A stretch of 64,000 nucleotides of DNA. Source: Streptomyces sp. GESEQ-35 (GTDB taxonomy: Bacteria; Actinomycetota; Actinomycetes; Streptomycetales; Streptomycetaceae). The stretch spans positions 150,220 to 214,219 of the forward strand of contig NZ_JAFFSX010000018.1 in the NCBI RefSeq assembly GCF_017948485.1. Direction: 5' to 3'. The notes below the pieces were generated by a model that was not told the origin of the DNA, did not search any database, and worked only from the letters and a program-made list of their open reading frames with translations. This document shows, piece after piece, positions 57,452 through 64,000 of the stretch. The translations under genes were made by a program, and so were the position numbers. The first letter of the stretch is position 1; each line of letters begins with the position of its first letter.

Positions 57452-59326
57452 CTACGCCTCGCGAGAGCCCTCGTACATCTCCTCGATGAGGTACTTGTAC
57501 TCCCGCTCCACAACCGGCCGCTTCAACTTCAGGCTCGGCGTCAACTCACCGTGCTCGACATCGAGATCCCGCGGCAGCAGCCGGAACTTCTTGACGGTCT
57601 GCCACCGCTGGAGCCCCTCGTTGAGCTGCTTCACATACCCCTCGATGAGAGCCACCGTGGCGGGCGCGGCGACGACTTCCTCGTACGACTTGCCCTCCAG
57701 GCCGTTGTCCTTCGCCCAGCCCATGATCGACGGCTCGTCGAGGGCGATGAGGGCACTGCAGAAGTTCCGGTCGGCGCCGATCAGCACGATGTTCGAGGTG
57801 TACGGGCACACCGCCTTGAAGCCGCCCTCGACCTCGGTCGGCGCGACGTACTTGCCACCGGACGTCTTGAACAGGTCCTTCTTGCGGTCGGTGATGCGCA
57901 GGTAGCCGTCGGGGGACAGCTCGCCGATGTCGCCGGTGTGGAACCAGCCGTCCGCCTCGAGCACCTCGGCGGTCTTCTCGGGCAGCCCGTGGTAGCCCTC
58001 CATGATGCCGGGGCCGCGCAGCAGGATCTCGCCGTCGTCGGCGATACGGACCTCCGTGCCGGGCAGCGGCTTGCCGACCGTGCCGGTGCGGTAGGCCTCG
58101 CCGGGGTTCACGAAGGAGGCGGCGGAGGACTCGGTGAGGCCGTAGCCCTCGAGGATGTGGATGCCGGCGCCGGCGAAGAAGTAGCCGATCTCCGGTGCCA
58201 GGGCCACCGAGCCGGAGACACAGGCCCGCAGATTGCCGCCGAAGGCCTCGCGCAGCTTGGCGTAGACGAGCGCGTCGGCGACCTTGTGCTTTGCGGCGAG
58301 CCCGAAGGGCACGGAGTGGTTGCCGGTGCGGCGGAAGTTGTCCTGGGTGGCCTTGGCGTACTCGCGGGCGACCTCGGAGGCCCACTGGAAGATCTTGTAC
58401 TTGGCGGGACCGCCCGCACGGGCCTTGGCCACGACGCCGTTGTAGACCTTCTCGAAGATCCGCGGCACCGCCGCCATGTACGTCGGCTGCACCACCGGCA
58501 GATTCTCGATGATCTTGTCGACGCGACCGTCGACGGCGGTGACGTGTCCGACCTCGATATGGCCGGACGTGAGCACCTTGCCGAAGACGTGTGCCAGCGG
58601 CAGCCACAGGTACTGCACGTCCTCGGGATACACCAGCCCGGTCGCGGCGATCGCCTTCGCCATGTAGGACCAGTTGTCGTGCGGGAGGCGGACGCCCTTC
58701 GGGCGGCCCGTGGTGCCCGAGGTGTAGATGAGGGTGGCGAGCTGGTCCTTGGTGATCGCGCCGACCCGCTCCTTGACCAGGTCGGGGTTCTTCTCCAGGT
58801 GGGCGGCGCCCCGGCGCTCCAGTTCGGCGAGGGTGAGCACCCAGTCACCGGTTTCGACGCCGGCCGGGTCGATGACCACGACATGGGTGAGCTCGGGCAG
58901 CTCGGCGCGCTTCTCCTGCGCCTTGGCCAGCTGCTCGGCGTTCTCCGCGACGAGCACCCGGCTCCCGGAGTCGGAGAGGATGAACGCCGACTCCTCGGCG
59001 TTGGTCTGCGGGTAGATCGTGGTCGTGGCGGCGCCCGCGCACATGATGCCGAGGTCGGCGAGGATCCACTCGATCCTGGTGGCGGAGGCCAGCGCGACGC
59101 GCTCCTCGGGCTGTACGCCCAGTTCGATCAGTCCGGCGGCGATCGCGTAGACCCGCTCGGCGGTCTGTGCCCAGCTCAGCGACTTCCAGTCGTCGGCGCC
59201 CTGCCCGGTGGCCGGGGGTACCGGGTAGCGGTATGCCTCGGCATCCGGCGTGGCGGCCACCCGCTCCAGGAAGAGGCCCGCGACGGACGGCGGACGGTTC
59301 TCGATCAAGGTCTGTGTGTCGCTCAC
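57452..59326 (-). CDS. fadD: long-chain fatty acid-CoA ligase
   Basis: A 624-aa AMP-forming ligase that activates fatty acids. YTSGTTGRPKG (P-loop) is near 208, GYGLTESSAA near 388, the adenylate motif DGWFHTGDIG near 465 and the C-terminal DRKKDLFKTSGGKYVAP hinge near 485. Length is typical for FACL of the LC-FACS/Faa type. The GTG at 59326 has GGAGGA upstream. A palindrome ACTCGCGAGT lies in its promoter region, a likely operator for a fatty-acid-responsive TetR-type regulator. Confidence 0.93.
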   Translation of the reverse strand: MSDTQTLIENRPPSVAGLFLERVAATPDAEAYRYPVPPATGQGADDWKSLSWAQTAERVYAIAAGLIELGVQPEERVALASATRIEWILADLGIMCAGAATTTIYPQTNAEESAFILSDSGSRVLVAENAEQLAKAQEKRAELPELTHVVVIDPAGVETGDWVLTLAELERRGAAHLEKNPDLVKERVGAITKDQLATLIYTSGTTGRPKGVRLPHDNWSYMAKAIAATGLVYPEDVQYLWLPLAHVFGKVLTSGHIEVGHVTAVDGRVDKIIENLPVVQPTYMAAVPRIFEKVYNGVVAKARAGGPAKYKIFQWASEVAREYAKATQDNFRRTGNHSVPFGLAAKHKVADALVYAKLREAFGGNLRACVSGSVALAPEIGYFFAGAGIHILEGYGLTESSAASFVNPGEAYRTGTVGKPLPGTEVRIADDGEILLRGPGIMEGYHGLPEKTAEVLEADGWFHTGDIGELSPDGYLRITDRKKDLFKTSGGKYVAPTEVEGGFKAVCPYTSNIVLIGADRNFCSALIALDEPSIMGWAKDNGLEGKSYEEVVAAPATVALIEGYVKQLNEGLQRWQTVKKFRLLPRDLDVEHGELTPSLKLKRPVVEREYKYLIEEMYEGSREA

Positions 59327-59390
59327 GACATCCTCCGGGGCCCGCGACTGCGCGGCTGGCTCATTGCGGCTGTTTTCACTGCTGCTGCTT

Positions 59391-59422
59391 CACTCGCAAG
59401 CTGTTGTTTAACTCGCGAGTAA
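59391..59422. promoter_or_regulatory. candidate fadD operator
   Basis: A perfect palindrome ACTCGCGAGT (59411-59420), flanked by TTA/TAA, plus a half-site ACTCGCAAG (59392-59400) 19 bases away, lie 65-95 bases before fadD. The layout suits two dimers of a TetR-type repressor. Regulator unknown. Confidence 0.5.
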
Positions 59423-59516
59423 CTACCGAGCAGAGATCAGAGTAGAGCGCGACCGGCCGGTGCGTAAGAGGCTGCGGCCTGTCACTTCCTGGATCGAGGA
59501 GCCGTACGGACGCGCA

Positions 59517-59554
59517 GGGGCCCGTCGCGCTGTGACGCGACGAGCCCCAATTTT
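59517..59554 (+). terminator. strong hairpin after lepA with U tract on the plus strand
   Basis: GGGGCCCGTCGCG (59517-59529) pairs with 59536-59548 over 13 bases (one G-U) around a 6-base loop. On the plus strand AATTTT follows, an intrinsic-terminator form that is rare here; on the minus strand it would end lepA 20 bases after its stop. Confidence 0.75.
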
Positions 59555-59570
59555 CGCGGGTGACGGCGGA

Positions 59571-61439
59571 CTATTTCTTGCCCTTGCCCGAACCGGCGTT
59601 CTCTTCGCTGGACAGGACGGCGATGAAGGCCTCCTGAGGAACCTCCACGGAACCCACCATCTTCATCCGCTTCTTGCCCTCCTTCTGCTTCTCCAGCAGC
59701 TTCCGCTTACGGGAGATGTCACCGCCGTAGCACTTGGCGAGGACGTCCTTGCGGATGGCGCGGATGGTCTCGCGGGCGATGACCCGGGAGCCGATGGCGG
59801 CCTGGATCGGCACCTCGAACGCCTGCCGCGGGATCAGCTCGCGCAGCTTGGCGACGAGCCGCACCCCGTACGCGTATGCGGCGTCCTTGTGCGTGATGGC
59901 GGAGAAGGCGTCCACCTTGTCGCCGTGCAGCAGGATGTCGACCTTGACCAGGCTGGAGGTCTGCTCGCCGGTGGGCTCGTAGTCGAGGGACGCATAGCCG
60001 CGGGTCTTGGACTTCAGCTGGTCGAAGAAGTCGAAGACGATCTCGGCGAGCGGCAGGGTGTAGCGGATCTCGACCCGGTCCTCGGAGAGGTAGTCCATGC
60101 CGAGCAGGGTGCCGCGCCTGGTCTGGCACAGCTCCATGATCGAGCCGATGAACTCGGTCGGCGCGAGGATCGTGGCGCGTACGACGGGCTCGTACACCTC
60201 GCTGATCTTGCCCTCGGGGAACTCGCTCGGGTTCGTCACCGTGTGCTCGGTGCCGTCCTCCATGAGCACGCGGTAGACCACGTTCGGAGCGGTGGCGATG
60301 AGGCCGAGGCCGAACTCGCGCTCCAGCCGCTCACGGATGACGTCGAGGTGGAGGAGCCCCAGGAAGCCGACTCGGAAGCCGAAGCCGAGGGCGGCGGAGG
60401 TCTCCGGCTCGTAGACGAGCGCGGCGTCGTTGAGCTGGAGCTTGTCGAGGGCCTCGCGCAGCTCGGGGTAGTCGGAGCCGTCGAGCGGATACAGGCCCGA
60501 GAACACCATCGGCTTGGGGTCCTTGTACCCGCCGAGCGCCTCGGTCGCCCCCTTGTTCAGGGTGGTGATCGTGTCACCGACCTTGGACTGACGGACGTCC
60601 TTCACGCCGGTGATGAGATAGCCGACCTCACCGACGCCGAGACCGTCGGCCGACTTCATCTCGGGGGACGAGACACCGATCTCCAGCAGCTCGTGGGTCG
60701 CGCCGGTGGACATCATCCGGATCCGCTCGCGCTTGTTGAGCTGGCCGTCGATGACTCGGACATACGTGACGACGCCCCGATAGGAGTCGTAGACGGAGTC
60801 GAAGATCATCGCGCGGGCGGGCGCATCGGCGACACCGACCGGGGCCGGGACCTCGGCGACGACCTTGTCGAGCAGCGCCTCGACGCCGAGTCCGGTCTTG
60901 GCGGAGACCTTGAGAACGTCCCCGGGGTCGCAGCCGATGAGGTTCGCGAGCTCCTCGGAGAACTTCTCCGGCTGGGCGGCCGGCAGGTCGATCTTGTTCA
61001 GTACGGGGATGATCTTGAGGTCGTTCTCCATCGCCAGGTAGAGGTTGGCGAGGGTCTGGGCCTCGATGCCCTGAGCTGCGTCGACGAGGAGGACGGTGCC
61101 CTCGCAGGCGGCGAGCGACCGCGAGACCTCGTAGGTGAAGTCGACGTGCCCCGGGGTGTCGATCATGTTGAGGATGTGCGTGTTGCCGGGCTCATGAGTC
61201 GGAGCCCAGGGCAGACGCACCGCCTGGGACTTGATCGTGATGCCGCGCTCGCGCTCGATGTCCATACGGTCGAGGTACTGAGCGCGCATCTGCCGCTGCT
61301 CGACCACCCCGGTCAGCTGGAGCATCCGGTCGGCGAGCGTGGACTTGCCGTGGTCGATGTGCGCGATGATGCAGAAATTGCGGATCAGAGCCGGGGCGGT
61401 ACGGCTCGGCTCGGGCACATTGTTAGGGGTCGCGGGCAC
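59571..61439 (-). CDS. lepA: elongation factor 4 (LepA)
   Basis: A 622-aa translational GTPase that acts on stalled or assembling ribosomes. G1 AHIDHGKST, G2 RGITI, G3 DTPGHVDF, G4 NKID lie in the first 170 residues; the EF4-specific C-terminal domain ends in KAKCYGGDISRKRKLLEKQK. The GTG at 61439 (VPATPNNVPEP) is the usual actinobacterial start, although the frame is open to 61499. It is divergent from rpsT. Confidence 0.97.
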   Translation of the reverse strand: MPATPNNVPEPSRTAPALIRNFCIIAHIDHGKSTLADRMLQLTGVVEQRQMRAQYLDRMDIERERGITIKSQAVRLPWAPTHEPGNTHILNMIDTPGHVDFTYEVSRSLAACEGTVLLVDAAQGIEAQTLANLYLAMENDLKIIPVLNKIDLPAAQPEKFSEELANLIGCDPGDVLKVSAKTGLGVEALLDKVVAEVPAPVGVADAPARAMIFDSVYDSYRGVVTYVRVIDGQLNKRERIRMMSTGATHELLEIGVSSPEMKSADGLGVGEVGYLITGVKDVRQSKVGDTITTLNKGATEALGGYKDPKPMVFSGLYPLDGSDYPELREALDKLQLNDAALVYEPETSAALGFGFRVGFLGLLHLDVIRERLEREFGLGLIATAPNVVYRVLMEDGTEHTVTNPSEFPEGKISEVYEPVVRATILAPTEFIGSIMELCQTRRGTLLGMDYLSEDRVEIRYTLPLAEIVFDFFDQLKSKTRGYASLDYEPTGEQTSSLVKVDILLHGDKVDAFSAITHKDAAYAYGVRLVAKLRELIPRQAFEVPIQAAIGSRVIARETIRAIRKDVLAKCYGGDISRKRKLLEKQKEGKKRMKMVGSVEVPQEAFIAVLSSEENAGSGKGKK

Positions 61440-61528
61440 GCAGGGTCCTGTCTCTTGAGGCGCCTTATGCCTCGGGTCGGATCGATACGTAGGCTCCATG
61501 GTCCCACGGGCGGCGACCGGAGACCGGT

Positions 61529-61558
61529 TTGGGCCGCTCGCCGGGCCACTGGTACTCT
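61529..61558 (+). promoter_or_regulatory. predicted rpsT promoter
   Basis: TTGGGC (61529-61534) and TACTCT (61553-61558) are spaced by 18 bases. A start near 61565 would give a leader of about 95 bases that includes the hairpin at 61613-61639. Confidence 0.45.
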
Positions 61559-61612
61559 GGGTGGCTGTGTCTCATGCCCTTTCTGCAGGAGACACTCCCT
61601 CAAGAAATCACC

Positions 61613-61639
61613 GGCACGGGTCCCGCGTGGCCCCGTGCC
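61613..61639 (+). promoter_or_regulatory. hairpin in the rpsT leader
   Basis: GGCACGGG (61613-61620) and CCCGTGCC (61632-61639) form a perfect 8-bp stem with an 11-base loop, ending about 10 bases before the GAGAAGG ribosome site of rpsT. It could be a site for autogenous control by S20 or a simple stability element. Confidence 0.45.
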
Positions 61640-61660
61640 AGAACCTGAGAAGGCTCATTC

Positions 61661-61927
61661 GTGGCGAACATCAAGTCCCAGATCAAGCGGATCAAGACCA
61701 ACGAGAAGGCCCGGCTGCGCAACAAGGCCGTCAAGTCCTCCCTGAAGACCGCGATCCGCAAGGCCCGCGAGGCCGCTGCCGCGGGTGACACCGAGAAGGC
61801 CACCGAGTACCAGCGCGCTGCTGCGCGTCAGCTCGACAAGGCCGTCTCCAAGGGCGTCATCCACAAGAACCAGGCCGCCAACAAGAAGTCGGCGCTGGCT
61901 TCCAAGGTCGCTGACCTCAAGGGCTGA
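61661..61927 (+). CDS. rpsT: 30S ribosomal protein S20
   Basis: An 88-aa, highly basic helical protein that binds 16S rRNA early in 30S assembly. IKSQIKRIKTNEKARLRNKA and the C-terminal HKNQAANKKSALASKVADL are family hallmarks, and length is standard. The GTG start at 61661 follows GAGAAGG. It stands alone and divergent from lepA. Confidence 0.98.
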   Translation: MANIKSQIKRIKTNEKARLRNKAVKSSLKTAIRKAREAAAAGDTEKATEYQRAAARQLDKAVSKGVIHKNQAANKKSALASKVADLKG

Positions 61928-62044
61928 CACTTGATTTGATCGCCGGAGGGAATCGAGCGGGCCCTCTCTCATCCGCTCCCGTCCGGCACCCCGAGCCTGT
62001 ACGCGGCCTGCGTTCGCCACGCGGGTACGGGCTCACTGTCTTGA

Positions 62045-62098
62045 ACCGAAGGCCCCGGCACCTCACCCTTCCCCAGGGCGGGTGCCGGGGCCTTCGGT
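62045..62098. terminator. perfect 18-bp terminator
   Basis: 62045-62062 and 62081-62098 are exact complements (arm ACCGAAGGCCCCGGCACC) around an 18-base loop. It lies 117 bases after rpsT and 21 before the converging SnoaL-like gene ends, so it probably works both ways. The 117 bases between hold no gene. Confidence 0.85.
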
Positions 62099-62119
62099 AT
62101 GCGCCGGCCTGTACAGCGG

Positions 62120-62515
62120 TTAAGACCAGAACGCGTTGCTCCTGTCGATGTCCGCGATGCACTCGTCGAGATCGCTGATCTTGTCCCCGACGACCCGGAA
62201 GACGATCGCACCGTCCTCGTCGATGCTCTTGCCCTGACGCTCCGCGCGGAAGCGATGCACGGCGACCGCGTGCCCGCGGCCGTCGACAAGGATGCTGCGC
62301 AGCTCGACCTGCATCGAGCCGGCCGTCTCCTCGAAGAGCCGCCCGTACATGTCGATGACCGCGTCCTGCCCCTTGAAGTCGCCCGACAGCGGGTGGCTGC
62401 CTGGTACGTGGTGCGTGCAGTCCGACGTCATCAGCCCCCGCAGGGCGTCCATGTCACCGCGGGTGAAGGCTTCGTAGCCCTTGCGGACGAGAGTTGCGTG
62501 CGGGTGTTCAGCCAT
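62120..62515 (-). CDS. SnoaL/NTF2-like protein
   Basis: A 131-aa protein of the NTF2-like fold. LVRKGYEAFTRGDMDALRGLM, VPGSHPLSGDFKGQDAVIDMYGRLFEETAG and the C-terminal ISDLDECIADIDRSNAFW are typical. Such proteins are isomerases, cyclases or ligand carriers, and the active site cannot be assigned here. The ATG at 62515 has AGGTGG eight bases upstream; a GTG at 62527 is an alternative. Confidence 0.82.
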   Translation of the reverse strand: MAEHPHATLVRKGYEAFTRGDMDALRGLMTSDCTHHVPGSHPLSGDFKGQDAVIDMYGRLFEETAGSMQVELRSILVDGRGHAVAVHRFRAERQGKSIDEDGAIVFRVVGDKISDLDECIADIDRSNAFWS

Positions 62516-62582
62516 GCCAGTCGCCACCTTTCCGTTCTATCGGCGATCTACGGCTGATACGCCCGATTCTCCTCTCTTCGTG

Positions 62583-63572
62583 CTACGCCCGCCCCCTGGA
62601 CCGAGCGGCCCGCGCAATCGCGACAACCGCCTTCTCCAGGGCGTACTCGGGATCGTCCCCGCCGCCCTTCACTCCCGCGTCCGCCTCGGCCACGGCCCGC
62701 AGCGCGATGGCGACCCCGTCCGGCGTCCACCCCCGCATCTGCTGACGCACCCGGTCGATCTTCCACGGCGGCATGCCCAACTCGCGCGCCAGATCGGCCG
62801 GCCGGCCACCGCGCGCCGAGGACAGCTTCCCGATCGCCCGCACGCCCTGCGCGAGCGCGCTGGTGATCAGCACCGGAGCCACGCCCGTCGACAACGACCA
62901 CCTCAGCGCCTCCAGCGCCTCAGCGGCCCGCCCCTCGACGGCCCGGTCGGCGACGGTGAAACTCGACGCCTCGGCCCGCCCCGTGTAGTACCGCCCGACG
63001 ACGGCCTCGTCGATCGTCCCCTCGACATCGGCGACCAGCTGGGAGACGGCGGAAGCGAGCTCCCGCAGGTCACTGCCGATGGCGTCGACGAGCGTCTGAC
63101 ACGCCTCGGGCGTGGCCGACCGCCCGAGTGCCCGGAACTCACCTCTGACGAAGGCCAGCCGATCCGCCGGCTTCGTCATCTTGGGACACGCGACCTCCCG
63201 CGCCCCGACCTTCCGCGCGGCGTCGAGCAGCCCCTTCCCCTTGGCCCCGCCCGCGTGCAGCAGCACGAGGGTGATCTCCTCGGCGGGCGCCCCGAGATAG
63301 GCCTTCACGTCCTTGACCGTGTCGGCGGACAGGTCCTGCGCATTCCGTACGACCACGACCTTCCGCTCCGCGAAGAGCGACGGACTGGTGAGCTCGGCCA
63401 ACGTCCCCGGCTGAACCTGGTCCGATGTGAGGTCACGTACATCCGTGTCGGCGTCGGCAGCCCTGGCAGCGGCCACCACCTCCTGCACGGCACGGTCGAG
63501 CAGGAGATCCTCCTGGCCCACGGCAAGCGTGACAGGGGCGAGAGGGTCGTCTTGTGCAGTCTTCCTGGCCAT
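62583..63572 (-). CDS. holA: DNA polymerase III delta subunit
   Basis: A 329-aa clamp-loader subunit. The sequence begins MARKTAQDDPLAPVTLAVGQ, followed by LLDRAVQEVVAAAR and VKAYLGAPAEEITLVLLHAG, and ends with a helical collar domain (ALAQGVRAIGKLSSARGG). It opens the sliding clamp during replication. Longer frames from 63602 and an ATG at 63584 exist; the ATG at 63572 fits homologues. It lies before lepA/rpsT as in other Streptomyces. Confidence 0.92.
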   Translation of the reverse strand: MARKTAQDDPLAPVTLAVGQEDLLLDRAVQEVVAAARAADADTDVRDLTSDQVQPGTLAELTSPSLFAERKVVVVRNAQDLSADTVKDVKAYLGAPAEEITLVLLHAGGAKGKGLLDAARKVGAREVACPKMTKPADRLAFVRGEFRALGRSATPEACQTLVDAIGSDLRELASAVSQLVADVEGTIDEAVVGRYYTGRAEASSFTVADRAVEGRAAEALEALRWSLSTGVAPVLITSALAQGVRAIGKLSSARGGRPADLARELGMPPWKIDRVRQQMRGWTPDGVAIALRAVAEADAGVKGGGDDPEYALEKAVVAIARAARSRGRA

Positions 63573-63620
63573 CGCGACAAGCATGTCACGGGGCACTGAC
63601 AACGGGGGATGCCAGCCGGT

Positions 63621-63658
63621 CGGCAGGCAGGCGGGCAGGCGGGCAGGCGGGCAGGCAG
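63621..63658 (+). repeat. short tandem repeat GGCAGGCG
   Basis: About five units of GGCAGGC(A/G), including three of GGCGGGCA, follow the holA start region. The 254 bases between holA and the last gene (63603-63856) hold only this repeat and low-complexity sequence. Confidence 0.8.
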
Positions 63659-63856
63659 CCGAGCCGTCAAGCTACGGGCAGCCAGCCGCCAGTCTGCGGG
63701 CATTCGTGCCGCCTAGGGCGGCTCCCGACCCAAAGAAAAGGCGGCGGCAACCCGTCAGCGCCGGGCTGCGCGATCCACCCCGCCCAGCCCCAACCCCGCG
63801 CACCCTCAAGGCAAGCCCGACCCGCACGCACCCCGCCGGCAAAGCACAGCGCAGCG

Positions 63857-64000
63857 CTACGGCTCCCCCCCCCACCCCCCCCCCCCCCCCCCCCACGCCC
63901 CCACCCCCGCCGGATCCAACCGCCCCTCCTCATCCCGCAGAACAACAAGCCACTGCGCATCCTCGGCATCGTCCTCACCGGCCAGCGCATCCCGCACCAG
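63857..64000 (-). CDS. 3' end of a gene reading through a poly-G tract
   Basis: From the right edge a minus-strand frame reads LVRDALAGEDDAEDAQWLVV, then LRDEEGRLDPAGVGAW, a Gly/Trp tail and a TAG at 63857-63859. Composition before the tract looks coding. The tail is encoded by G20 (63875-63894), an A, and G9 on the minus strand. In other Streptomyces a ComEC/Rec2-type gene lies upstream of holA, and this may be it, but the visible 47 residues are not diagnostic. Any slip in the tract changes the C-terminus. Confidence 0.45.
   Translation of the reverse strand: MVRDALAGEDDAEDAQWLVVLRDEEGRLDPAGVGAWGGGGGGWGGEP
63865..63894 (+). repeat. poly-C tract (C9-A-C20)
   Basis: Nine Cs (63865-63873), an A, then twenty Cs (63875-63894). 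It is the longest homopolymer in the window and lies in the 3' end of a possible gene. Its length may vary in the population or be a sequencing uncertainty. Confidence 0.9.

Noticed and set aside
63667..63990. Minus-strand frames through the poly-G tract as full genes
   Set aside because: They start inside the window and give Gly-run, Arg/Trp-rich products; kept only as possible slippage products.
1..64000. Prophage, insertion sequence, integrase or att sites
   Set aside because: No transposase, integrase, recombinase or tRNA gene is visible on either strand.
1..64000. Biosynthetic gene cluster
   Set aside because: No polyketide, non-ribosomal peptide, terpene or RiPP core enzyme is present; the MmpL exporter, fadD and SnoaL-like genes stand alone among housekeeping genes.

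Overview
The window is a 64 kb piece of a high-GC actinobacterial chromosome, almost certainly Streptomyces. The evidence is strong G/C third-position codon bias, many GTG starts, frequent 4-base ATGA/GTGA overlaps, and a gene order (leuA, phoH-ybeY-corC, era, rnz, tricorn protease, rsmE, hrcA-dnaJ, hemW, fadD, lepA, rpsT, holA) that matches the conserved core of Streptomyces chromosomes. I see no tRNA, rRNA, CRISPR array, insertion sequence or prophage.

Layout. 1-9 kb: the 3' end of an unknown gene, then a probable sialic-acid island (FadR-type GntR regulator; dipeptide-type ABC transporter with one permease fused to an ATPase; a NanA/DapA-type lyase; a secreted GH33 sialidase facing it). 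9-14 kb: a two-component system with an MmpL-type exporter, and a zinc-ribbon/TerB-like protein. 14-20 kb: leuA with a leucine-codon leader peptide and attenuator, an M4 protease with its emfourin-type inhibitor, and a GH1 glucosidase with an MFS transporter. 20-31 kb: the phoH-ybeY-corC...era block, interrupted by two regulator-plus-target pairs (oxidoreductase/XRE and MFS/XRE), a YjbR protein, a deaminase fold without its metal ligands, a small secreted protein and an orphan PII protein. 31-36 kb: PfkB kinase and a glucarate catabolic operon with a divergent IclR regulator. 36-50 kb: MFS transporter, adenine deaminase, RNase Z, HIT protein, tricorn protease, lipoprotein, VOC protein, RsmE, nitronate monooxygenase, dnaJ, hrcA with CIRCE, a metallo-beta-lactamase-fold protein, DUF3097 and hemW. 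50-57 kb: an osaC/osaA/osaB-like osmoadaptation locus whose hybrid kinase has six 276-bp tandem repeats. 57-64 kb: fadD, lepA, rpsT, a SnoaL-like protein, holA, and the end of a further gene that runs through a G20 tract.

The most unusual non-coding signal is a dispersed element found eight times. It is a GCGCCCC/GGGGCGC hairpin followed by a fixed tail, GGGGAACTGCGCGACCAGCC. Five copies lie on the same strand just after a gene, three within about 3 bases of the stop codon, and in one the stop codon is part of the element. One copy is a longer variant with a different middle. Other points of interest are several perfect dyads that look like operators or terminators, a hairpin with a third competing arm after the secreted-protein gene, a hairpin in the rpsT leader, and the low-complexity sequence at the right edge.
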